DNA of 64,000 nucleotides, taken from the NCBI GenBank assembly GCA_017311315.1, contig CM029620.1, positions 1 to 64,000 of the forward strand, read 5' to 3'. The notes under the pieces are model-generated. The model was not told the origin of the DNA and ran no database searches. It saw nothing but the letters and a program-made list of their open reading frames with translations. Within the stretch, counting starts at the first letter, position 1, and the number at the start of each line of letters is the position of its first letter. Below are positions 13,389 to 22,363 of this stretch, in pieces. The translations under genes and the position numbers were made by a program. The DNA is from Dendrocalamus latiflorus. Lineage: Eukaryota; Streptophyta; Magnoliopsida; Poales; Poaceae.

Positions 13389-14512
13389 TGATGTGACCAT
13401 GCCACAAACACATACGACAATCGCGTTCAATATCAAGATTGAACTAAAGGTGAATTCGTTTCTTCAGCCTTCATATGTTACTGAGAATAGACCGCTACCT
13501 AATGCAAGTGATTTAATTGTGCTTAGGAATTTGGGAAAGGATGAAGGAAAGGGACATGGAGTCCTGGACATGCATGGAAGGAATAATGGAGGTCACCACG
13601 TCACTTTGAGACCAAGTCAAGCACGAATTCGAGTTGGACACGTTTTCGAATCAGACTCGGACTGCTGCAATGGTGCAAGTTTAAACGGACGTAACTTTCT
13701 CATACGAACTCCGTTTGAGACGTTCTTGGACTTGATGGAAAGCTTATCAAGTTTACTTTCTAAAGGATTCAACCCCATCTTCAAATTCTATCCGAGACAG
13801 CCGCAATCATCAAAAGAGTCCGTGTTGGTCACGTACTGGAATCAGATTCGGACTGCTGCAATGGTGCAAGTTGAAACGAACGTAACTTTCTCATACGAAC
13901 TCCGTTTGGGACGTTCTTGTACTTCATGGAAATCTTATGAAGTCTAAGTTCCAACGGATCCAACCTCATCTTCAAATTCCATCTGAGCCGGCTGCAATCA
14001 TCAAAACAATCCACATTGGTTTTTGAGTCCGAGTCAAAAGGGTGCTGCGCCACCACCAATTGGGCCCATGGGCCTTGTAACCCTAGAGCATGCACTTTGG
14101 ACGCCCCTCCTGGTTGTTCTCCCTATAAAGGAGCCGCCACCTCCCTTGTTAGGACTTGGATTTTGTTGAGTTTAGGTTTAGCTATTATGCAAACTTCTGT
14201 TCTTCAGTTGTGTCGGACGACCACCTGTCAAGACAGCCTTCGGAATCCCACCTTTTGATCTTCATATCAATATTTGCAATTTCAGATTGCTTGTTATCTT
14301 GTTCTTGCGTGTTCTTCGGTTGCATGCAGGAATAGACCTTCGTGGTCAGGTCAACTGCGTTCTTGGCACGGTTGATAACAACTTGTAGTGTGGTTCAGCG
14401 ATTGCTAAGGCGCAAGCGACGTCGTTCGGTTGTAGTCGGATCGGAAGGGTCGTCTCCGCCAAAATCGATAGTTATCATCCTATCGGAAGATCGGGACACC
14501 ATCGCCTCATCA
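13389..14512 (+). mobile_element. Solo LTR of the gag-only element, flanked by CCAAC
   Basis: A 1,124-bp LTR starting TGATGTGACC and ending GCCTCATCA, with CCAAC at 13384-13388 and again at 14513-14517. No internal sequence follows, and satellite resumes directly. A TATA box (TATAAAG) is at 14124-14130 and an internal 191-bp duplication starts at 13648 and 13839. At sites where the 5' and 3' LTRs of copies A-C consistently differ, the left part (13426, 13500, 13647, 13753) has the 5'-LTR state. The right part (14040, 14309, 14356, 14444) has the 3'-LTR state, and 14124 is an exception. This is the product expected from recombination between two LTRs. Confidence 0.93.
14124..14130 (+). promoter_or_regulatory. 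LTR TATA box, solo LTR
   Basis: TATAAAG is intact here although the surrounding right half of this LTR is of 3'-LTR type, where the other copies read GATAAAG. If active, this LTR would transcribe into the satellite of H6. Confidence 0.65.
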
Positions 14513-17051
14513 CCAACTCGGACGTATTCAAAATGCAAGCCAAAATGACCTCAGGTGTACATAAACTCCATTCAAGGTGTTTGGGACTCAGTTTCATTCC
14601 GTTCATCGATTTGTGCTCATGGAGTTTGTACTACCCAATGAAACCCGTCATCGAGGAAAGTTTCACATCAACTCGGACGGATTCGATATACCTGCCAAAA
14701 TAAAATAGAGCACAGATGAACTCCGTTCGTAGTGTTTGGAACTCAATTTCATTTTGTGCCGAGATTTCATACGAATTGTGTTTGTAGCAACGCACTGTGG
14801 AAAGGAGTTTTACACCGACTCGGACGGGTTCAAGATGCAAGCTAAAATGAGCTAGGGCACATATGAATTCCATTCGGGATGTTGGCACGTTGTTTCGTTA
14901 CGTTGCTCGATTTTCTGTGCATGGAGTTTGTATTGCCCAATGGACCCTGTCATGGACAAAGTTTCACACCGACTCAAACGGATTCGAAATGCATGCCAAA
15001 ATGAGCTAGGGTGCATATGAACTCCATTGGGGTGTTTGGCACTCAGTTTCATTTCATGACTTGATTTCGTACATATGGAATTTCTAGTTTCAGATGGAAC
15101 CCACGTGGAGGAAACTGTCACACTGACTCGGACGGATTTGAAATGCTTGCCAAAATGAGCTAGGGCGTATATGAGCTCCATCCGAGGTATTGGCACTCAG
15201 TCTCATTTCGTTCATTGATTTTGTGCTCATAGAGTTTGTGCTGTCCAATGGTACCCGTCATTGAGTTAAGTTTCAGACCAAGTTGGACGGATTCGAAACG
15301 CATGCCAAAATGAGCTACATCGCATCAACACTCCATTCTGGTTGTTTGACACTTAATTTTGTTTCGGGCCTTGATTTTGTATGAATGGAGTTTCTACTTC
15401 CAATTAGAACCTGTCGTGGAGGAAACTTTCACACCGACCTAGACGGATTCAAAATAAATGTTGAAGTGTGCTAGGGTGCATACGAATTCCATTCAGGGTG
15501 CTGGCGCTCAGTTTCATTACGTGACTTGGTTTCGTATGAATAGAGTTTGAAGCTTCAGATGGAACTCGTCATAGAGGAAAGTGTCATACCGACTCGGATG
15601 AAATCGAAATGCATGCCAAAATGAGCTAGGGTGTACATGAGTTCCATTCGAGGTGTTTTTCACTTAGTTTCTTTTCACGCATTGATTTCGTATGGATGGC
15701 ACTGTAGTAACAGTTGGAACCCGTCGTTGAGAAAGTTTCACACCATCTCAGGCAGATTCAAAATGCATGGCCGAATGATGTACGGTGCATATGAACTCCA
15801 TTCGAGGTGTTTCACAACCAGTTTAATTATATGCCACGATTTTGTGTGCACGGAGTTTGTTGTTTCAGTTACAACCACGGTGGAGGAAAGTTTCGCACCT
15901 ACTCGGATGGATTCCAATGCATGCCAAAATTAGTTAGGGCGCATATGAACTCCAATCGGAGTGTTCGGCCTTCAGTTTCATTTCTAGCCTCGATTTGGTG
16001 TGATGCAGTTTGTAGTTTCAATTGGAACTCGTCGTGGAGAAACACTTAACACCGAATCAGACGGATTCGAAATGCACGGCGAACTGAGCTAGGATGCATA
16101 TGAACTCTATTCACGGTGTTTGGCACTTAGCTTCATTTCATGCCTCGATTCGTGTGAATAGAGTTTGTAGTTTCATACTGACTCAGACGAATTCAAAATG
16201 CACGAAAAAGTGAGCTAGGGTGCATGTGAACTCCATTCGGGGTACTTGGTACTCAGTTTCATTTCGTGCCTCTATTTCGTACAGATGGAGTTTGTAGTTT
16301 CAGCTGGAATCCATCGTGGTGGAAAGTTTCACAGCGGCTCAAACGGATTTGGAATACATACCAATATGAGATAGGACATATATAAACTCAATTCGTGGTG
16401 TTTGGTACACAATTTCAGTACGTGCCTAGTTTTTGTGCGCCTGTAGTTTGGTTCGCACATAGAGCCCGTCGTGGGGGAAAGTTTCGCACCGACATGGATG
16501 GATTCGTTGTACATGTCAAAATGATACGAACATCATTCGTGGTGTTGGCTCTCAGTTCCATTGCGTGCCAAGATTTTTGCGTTCGTGTTGTTTGCACATC
16601 ATAAGACAACCCCTCGTCGAGGAAAGTTGAACACCAACTCAGATAGATCTGAAATGCATGCTGAAATGCGTTAGGGCGCACATGAACCCCATTCAGGGTG
16701 TTTGGCACTCTGCACATTTCATGCCTCAATTTTGTACGAATGGAGTTTGTAGTTTCGGATGGAACAGGTCATGGAGAAAGTGTCACGCCAACTGATGTGA
16801 CCACGCCACAAACACATACGACAATCGCGTTCAATATCAAGATTGAACTAAAGGTGAATTCGTTTCTTCAGCCTTCATATGTTACTGAGAATAGACCGCT
16901 ACCTAATGCAAGTGATTTAATTGTGCTTAGGAATTTGGGAAAGGATGAAGGAAAGGGACATGGAGTCCTGGACATGCATGGAAGGAATAATGGAGGTCAC
17001 CACGTCACTTTGAGACCAAGTCAAGCACGAATTCGAGTTGGACACGTTTTC

Positions 17052-17433
17052 GAATCAGACTCGGACTGCTGCAATGGTGCAAGTTTAAACGGACGTAACT
17101 TTCTCATACGGACTCCGTTTGAGACGTTCTTGGACTTGATGGAAAGCTTATCAAGTTTACTTTCTAAAGGATTCAACCCCATCTTCAAATTCTATCCGAG
17201 ACAGCCGCAATCATCAAAAGAGTCCGTGTTGGTCACGTACTAGAATCAGATTCGGACTGCTGCAATGGTGCAAGTTGAAACGAACGTAACTTTCTCATAC
17301 GGACTCCGTTTGGGACGTTCTTGTACTTCATGGAAAGCTTATGAAGTCTACGTTCCAACGGATCCAACCTCATCTTTAAATTCCATTCGAGCCGGCTGCA
17401 ATCATCAAAACAATCCACGTTGGTTTTTGAGTC
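17052..17433 (+). repeat. Tandem 191-bp duplication inside the LTR (copy A shown)
   Basis: Two direct repeats start with GAATCAGA(C/T)TCGGACTGC at 17052 and 17243. Both contain the TGCAATGGTGCAAGTT, AACTTTCTCATACGGACTCC and GGAAAGCTTAT(C/G)AAGT blocks. The same pair occurs in every LTR of the family. The related LTR at 62919 has only one such block (near 63330), so the duplication is specific to the amplified family. The right boundary is approximate. Confidence 0.82.
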
Positions 17434-17527
17434 CGAGTCAAAACGGTGCTGCGCCACCACCAATTGGGCCCATGGGCCTTGTAACCCTAGAGCATGCACT
17501 TTGGACGCCCCTCCTGGTTGTTCTCCC

Positions 17528-17534
17528 TATAAAG
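17528..17534 (+). promoter_or_regulatory. LTR TATA box, copy A 5' LTR
   Basis: TATAAAG in a GC-richer context (CTCCC before, GAGCCGCC after), about 390 bp from the LTR end. Equivalent boxes lie at 25379 and 33230 in copies B and C and at 14124 in the solo LTR. The transcription start is expected about 30 bp downstream. Confidence 0.7.
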
Positions 17535-17917
17535 GAGCCGCCACTCCCTTGTTAGGACTTGGATTTTGTTGAGTTTAGGTTTAGCTATTATGCAAACTTC
17601 TGTTCTTCAGTTGTGTCGGACGACCACCTGTCAAGACAGCCTTCGGAATCCCACCTTTTGATCTTCATATCAATATTTGCAATTTCAGATTGCTTGTTAT
17701 CTTGTTCTTGCATGTTCTTTGGTTGCATGCAGGAATAGACCTTCGTGGTCAGGTCAACCGCGTTCTTGGCACGGTTGATAACAACTTGTAGTGTGGTTCA
17801 GCGATTGCTAAGGCGCAAGCGACGTCGTTCGGTTGTAGTCGGATCGCAAGGGTCGCCTCCGCCAAAATCGATAGTTATCATCCTATCGGAAGATCGGGAC
17901 ACCATCGCCTCATCAAG

Positions 17918-17929
17918 TGGTATCAGAGC
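17918..17929 (+). other. Primer-binding site, tRNA-iMet (copy A)
   Basis: TGGTATCAGAGC two bases after the 5' LTR end. It is complementary to the 3' end of plant initiator methionine tRNA, the usual primer of many plant Ty3/gypsy and Ty1/copia elements. Confidence 0.95.
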
Positions 17930-19032
17930 TTCAGTTGACCGGTAGGAATTTCTTGTATCCTTAGTTAGTAGATTGATTTTTTATTTCCCATAGTCCAGAA
18001 AAATTGCCCCACAAAAAGAGTTAATTTCCGCTGTCCAAACCCCGTTGTGCTTTTCAATCTGTTAGTTTTGGTTTGCTAAATTGAATTTGTGTCCGTTTTA
18101 GCTTTGTCTAGTTGCTGGTCATATCTTTGTTCCAAGAAAAATCCAAATAAAAAAAAATTCCCCCACCCCAAACCCTAATTCCAATTTCGGCTGATCTGTC
18201 CTTTCTCTGCAGCCGCCACCAAAAATGCCATATCTTTTGATTCCAAGATTATTTTTGAGTGAGACCACCTCCATTAGATTCACAAATTTATCATCCATCT
18301 ATCTGTAAAATTTCACGTCATTCCAGCAAGGCAGTTAAGAGATATCTGCGGTGGAAGTTGACCCAAAATTCCAGATTGAATCTGCAACAGTCGGCACTTG
18401 TGAATTTTGTGAGAATTTTTAGGTCGGTTTCCAGACCTTGGCCCAAAAACAAAAGTTGTAGAAAAAGCCGTCAGAAAACGGAGAAAAAAAGAATCATTGA
18501 AAAAAAGGCAACTGACAAAAAGTTACGGCCGAAATACCGACGCGCTGTCCAGTGGACAGAAATCTTCAGTTTCCAAGTTTTGGAACAATCCTTGTGTTCT
18601 TCAATTCCAGATTGCATTCGATTGAATTATCTTGTATTTACCACTTCCATACATTGCCATACAGTTATTTTAGCCTTCTTCCATCTTTGGTTGATCAGCA
18701 ACATAGGCTAAGTGCTAGATACGAACTATAATTCAATTCTGTGCAATTTCTGAAATTAATTGATTGTTTTCCTTTGCTACAAAATACATAGCCTATCCAA
18801 GCTCCACTTTTCTAGAACCGAACAGGTCTCGCTGTACCTTGCAATCGCTATACTCATCACTTGAGTTAAGTTATCACGAACCAGCCACCAGTTGCACCAC
18901 CTGTTTTGCATTGGTAAGAACTTGTAAGAGCTTGGTAAGAGTTTGAGAGATGTGTGACTTGTAAAGCTCCACCTCATAGTAGTTTATAGGGACTTACATA
19001 ATTCTTGTGTATTTCCTTGTTTTCTACTAACC
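17930..19032 (+). other. Untranslated leader of copy A
   Basis: About 1.1 kb between PBS and gag ATG. It holds an A-run followed by a C-rich block and one telo-box-like AAACCCTAA (18170-18178), then three closely spaced (T)GTAAGA motifs near 18913-18940. No ATG-initiated gene is recognisable. The best open frame (18259-18711, 150 aa) starts only at GTG. Packaging or dimerisation signals would be expected here but cannot be identified by eye. Confidence 0.7.
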
Positions 19033-20979
19033 ATGACAGGTTCAAGATCACATTGTAGCAATTTTTGTGAGACCAACAACTTGTTGGATCGTATTAATAA
19101 GACCCTCACCACCATCAACAACAGAATTGAGGGCTCCAATGATCGCGACCGTTGTCGACTTCGACATAATCGACAAGGTACAGGTAGGTTAACAAGAGAG
19201 GTATGTGATGATGATGCCAAGTTTACAATTCCTCCATTTGCTGGTAGATATGACCCTGAAGCTTATCTTGAATGGGAAATACAATTAGATCAAAATTTTC
19301 TGTGCTATGATTTTCCTGATGATAAAAGAGTTAGGGCTGCTACTAGTGAATTCACTGATTTCGCATTATTTTGGTGGAGGAAACAATGTAGACTACCACA
19401 TGTACCTAAAACTTGGAATGCTTTGAAACGAATCATGAGATCTACATTTGTTCCTTCATATTATTCACGTGACTTGTTAAAAAGATTGCAACGTTTAGAA
19501 CAAGGTAGGAAAACTGTAAGTGAATACTATGAAGAATTGAAAGCTCTTTTGTTGCGTTGTGATTTAGAGGAACATGTAGAAGGTATAGAGAATAGATTCT
19601 TAGGTGGGCTTAATCAAGAAATTAAGAACATTCTCGTCCACAAAGAATATAATTCTCTCTATGATTTGTTTATACTTGCTTGTAATGTTGAAAGTCAGAT
19701 TGAGAAAGAATTGAGAATACTTGATAATAGGACACATGAGAGCAAACCTGTGGTTGTGCCTTTTTCTGTAACTAACAACTTGCAGCAAGTTGAAAACCAT
19801 GCTGAAGAGAAGAATGAGTTACTTGAGCTACCAACTCCATTACTTGAGAAGGAAGATGAGAAGATGGATGTACCTACATCATCTGAGGGGAGCCAAAAAG
19901 ATAAAGATCATGGTGCTATCATCACTCACGGTGAGTATGCTTGTGAAGAACAACAATTATGTAATGTTCATGCTATTTTAGAGCAAAACTTAGTGGAAAA
20001 CAATTCTGACACGCCCATATTTCAAGTAGAGAATTCACACTGCATTGATTTGAGTATTGAGAATGAGTTTAGTGCACCTTGTCAAAAAATAATTTAATTG
20101 CCTGCTGTTTTGAGTGATTCATGTGATGAATTAATCACATACAATGATCATGTGGCTTTGGTTAGACATAAAGAAGTTTTAACTAGAATTTCTCCTGCCA
20201 ATTCATTGTGTTACATCATGTTGGATCTTCCTATGAAATTGTCACATGCTTTGGAGAAAGTTTCTGAACTTACATGTTCAAAATTCTTGTTTAGTGCCTA
20301 CACCCCTGGGTATAAGTTTAATTTGATTGGAGATTATGGTGTAGGAAATCAATTTCTTGTATATCGAATATGCATAACTTGTGACCACATGGATGAATTG
20401 CAGTTTGTTGTTTTGAACAACAACTCTTGTATGCTCAATCTTGTTCATTATGAAAGAAAAATAAATTTTAGTGATCATTCAATGCCTATGTGTTCTTCTC
20501 TTATTGAACCATCTAACATTGGCAATCTGAATAATGAAATTGATGTATGGAAGAACTTGCAAATATTTTCACCCTTACTAGATGAATTTGCTATTGCTCA
20601 ATTGAAATCTGATTATATGGATAAACTTTGTTTGTTTCCAAAAGTTGTAGCTTTGCCTATATGTGCCACCACAACAAGTTTACAACTTCAAAGATTTGAA
20701 TTGCATAAATGCTTCACTTACATTTGCAAAACAAGTTGCGATAATTACTGTGTGAGAAATTTTGATTTGTTCATTAACATATATGATTACTTTTGGGTTA
20801 ATAATACAATGAGCTTTTATGATTGCTGCTGTGTTATAACATTAGTTGTGCAACAACGAAGAACTGTTAAAACGGATGACATATACATATACCATGCATA
20901 CACCTTGGCTTCTTTGTTACCATACTTTCAGTTTATCAAAAGCCGAGGACGGCTTTGTTTTTCAAGAAGGGGAGGATGA
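19033..20979 (+). pseudogene. gag of copy A, interrupted by a nonsense codon
   Basis: The ATG in CTAACCATGACAG begins a 648-codon frame. A G-to-T change turns GAA (Glu355) into TAA at 20095-20097, leaving 354 residues. The truncated product still contains the whole retrotransposon Gag domain (residues about 64-225: IPPFAGRYDPEAYLEWE, RAATSEFTDFALFWW, FVPSYYSRDLL, EYYEELKALLLRC, RFLGGLNQEI). It loses the unrecognised C-terminal half. A second difference from copies B and C is Phe for Leu in MDELQFVV. The truncated form could in principle still act as Gag. Confidence 0.85.
20964..20976 (+). other. Second, upstream polypurine copy (copy A)
   Basis: The same 13 bases as the true PPT occur 264 bp upstream, followed by TGATGAGGACACGACC, which resembles the LTR start TGATGTGACCACGCC. 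The gag stop codon is the TGA immediately after it. Equivalent copies lie at 28815-28827 and 36667-36679. It looks like an old duplication of the PPT/LTR boundary. Confidence 0.8.
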
Positions 20980-21227
20980 TGAGGACACGACCCCTATGGA
21001 TACAACCATATTTGCTATGCTTGTTGTTCCAATTACAAGAGCTCCTACGCATCACTTAAATTATAAGGTGAGCTCGTTTCAAAAAGGTTTTACTTTGTGT
21101 GATAAAGAACGTATGATATTACATAATGAGAGTTTGTTGCGTTTGTTATTATGTACCGAGATTTATAATGAAGATCATGCAATACGTGAGGCTACACATA
21201 TGCTAAAACCGAGGATGGTTTTCTATC

Positions 21228-21240
21228 AAGAAGGGGAGGA
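21228..21240 (+). other. Polypurine tract, copy A
   Basis: AAGAAGGGGAGGA directly abuts the 3' LTR start, as expected for the plus-strand primer of reverse transcription. Confidence 0.92.
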
Positions 21241-22363
21241 TGATGTGACCACGCCACAAACACATACGACAATCGCGCTCAATATTAAGATTGAACTAAA
21301 GGTGAATTCGTTTCTTCAGCCTTCATATGTTACTGAGAATAGACCGCTACCAAATGCAAGTGATTTAATTGTGCTTAGGAATTTGGGAAAGGATGAAGGA
21401 AAGGGACATGGAGTCCTGGACATGCATGGAAGGAATAATGGAGGTCACCACGTCACTTTGAGACCAAGTCAAGCACGAATTCGAGTTGGACACGTTTTGG
21501 AATCAGACTGGACTGCTGCAATGGTGCAAGTTTAAACGGACGTAACTTTCTCATACGGACTCCGTTTGAGACGTTCTTGGACTTGATGGAAAGCTTATCA
21601 AGTCTAATTTCTAAAGGATTCAACCCCATCTTCAAATTCTATCCGAGACAGCCGCAATCATCAAAAGAGTCCGTGTTGGTCACGTACTGGAATCAGATTC
21701 GGACTGCTCCAATGGTGCAAGTTGAAACGAACATAACTTTCTCATACGGACTCCGTTTGGGACATTCTTGTACTTCATGGAAAGCTTATGAAGTCTATGT
21801 TCCAACGGATCCAACCTCATCTTCAAATTCCATCCGAGCCGGCTGCAATCATCAAAACAATCCACGTTGGTTTTTGAGTCCGAGTCAAAAGGGTGCTGCG
21901 CCACCACCAATTGGGCCCATGGGCCTTGTAACCCTAGAGCATGCACTTTGGACGCCCCTCCTGGTTGTTCTCCCGATAAAGGAGCCGCCACCTCCCTTGT
22001 TAGGACTTGGATTTTGTTGAGTTTAGGTTTAGCTATTATGCAAACTTCTGTTCTTCAGTTGTGTCGGACGACCACCTGTCAAGACAGCCTTCGGAATCCC
22101 ACCTTTTGATCTTCATAGCAATATTTGCAATTTCAGATTGCTTGTTATCTTGTTCTTGCGTGTTCTTCGGTTGCATGCAGGAATAGACCTTCGTGGTCAG
22201 GTCAACTGCGTTCTTGGCACGGTTGATAACAACTTGTAGTTTGGTTCAGCGATTGCTAAGGTGCAAGCGACGTCGTTCGGTTGTAGTCGGATCGGAAGGG
22301 TCGCCTCCGCCAAAATCGATAGTTATCATCCTATCGGAAGATCGGGACACCATCGCCTCATCA
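21241..22363 (+). repeat. 3' LTR of copy A
   Basis: 1,123 bp. Differs from the 5' LTR at about ten sites shared by all three copies, including TATAAAG changed to GATAAAG (G at 21975). The right flank AAAATGCAAGCC matches that of the solo LTR. Confidence 0.93.

Larger units (their letters stand above)
11223..14609 (+). repeat. HOR copy H6, interrupted by a solo LTR
   Basis: Satellite occupies 11223-13388 and resumes after the solo LTR and its second target duplication. With LTR and extra TSD removed the unit is 2,258 bp. It has d18 and d11 but neither d31 nor d5. The right flank has the variant AAAATGCAAGCC (about 14531), which is also found right of copy A in H7 and not next to copies B and C. 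Confidence 0.88.
16793..17915 (+). repeat. 5' LTR of copy A
   Basis: 1,123 bp, TGATG...TCATCA. TATA box at 17528-17534. The 5'-type diagnostic bases are present. It begins with a coding-like stretch continuing the polyprotein tail (TTPQTHTTI...), then an internal 191-bp duplication, then promoter and R/U5. Confidence 0.93.
20876..21535 (+). pseudogene. Relic of the polyprotein C-terminal tail running into the 3' LTR (copy A)
   Basis: An open frame, shifted relative to gag, crosses the internal/LTR boundary. It reads FQEGEDDEDTTP, then VVPITRAPTHHLNYKVSSF, then YQEGEDDVTTPQTHTTI. The EGEDD and PITRA(R)A motifs are typical of the extreme C-terminus of plant Ty3/gypsy polyproteins, and the right-edge LTR encodes GPITRARARQLNYQVNSF. 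It is probably what remains after loss of pol. The upstream limit is arbitrary, since the frame is open further 5' without an ATG. Confidence 0.6.
16793..22363 (+). mobile_element. LTR retrotransposon copy A, gag-only, non-autonomous (5,571 bp)
   Basis: Complete element with 5' LTR 16793-17915, PBS 17918-17929, leader, gag from 19033, PPT 21228-21240 and 3' LTR 21241-22363. TSD CCAAC lies at 16788-16792 and 22364-22368. The internal region is only about 3.3 kb, and no reverse transcriptase, RNase H, integrase or protease motif is visible in any frame. It would need enzymes from another element to move. The gag type and tRNA-iMet PBS indicate Ty3/gypsy ancestry. A gag-only element with long LTRs resembles the TR-GAG class described in plants. 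The gag frame has a nonsense codon at 20095. Confidence 0.93.

Noticed and set aside
16793..17915. Origin of the satellite monomer from the LTR
   Set aside because: Only short generic matches (such as GACTCGGAC and GAACTCCGTT) are shared. No colinear similarity over a monomer length was found by eye.
18259..18711. 150-residue basic open frame in the leader (also at 26110 and 33962)
   Set aside because: It starts at GTG, has no internal ATG, and shows no recognisable motif. Presence in three near-identical copies is not evidence of selection.
18912..19039. Possible intron in the leader (GGTAAGA repeats, then CTACTAAC and ACAG just at the gag ATG)
   Set aside because: The branch-point-like site is only about 10 bases from the AG, and splicing would remove the gag ATG. 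There is no supporting evidence.
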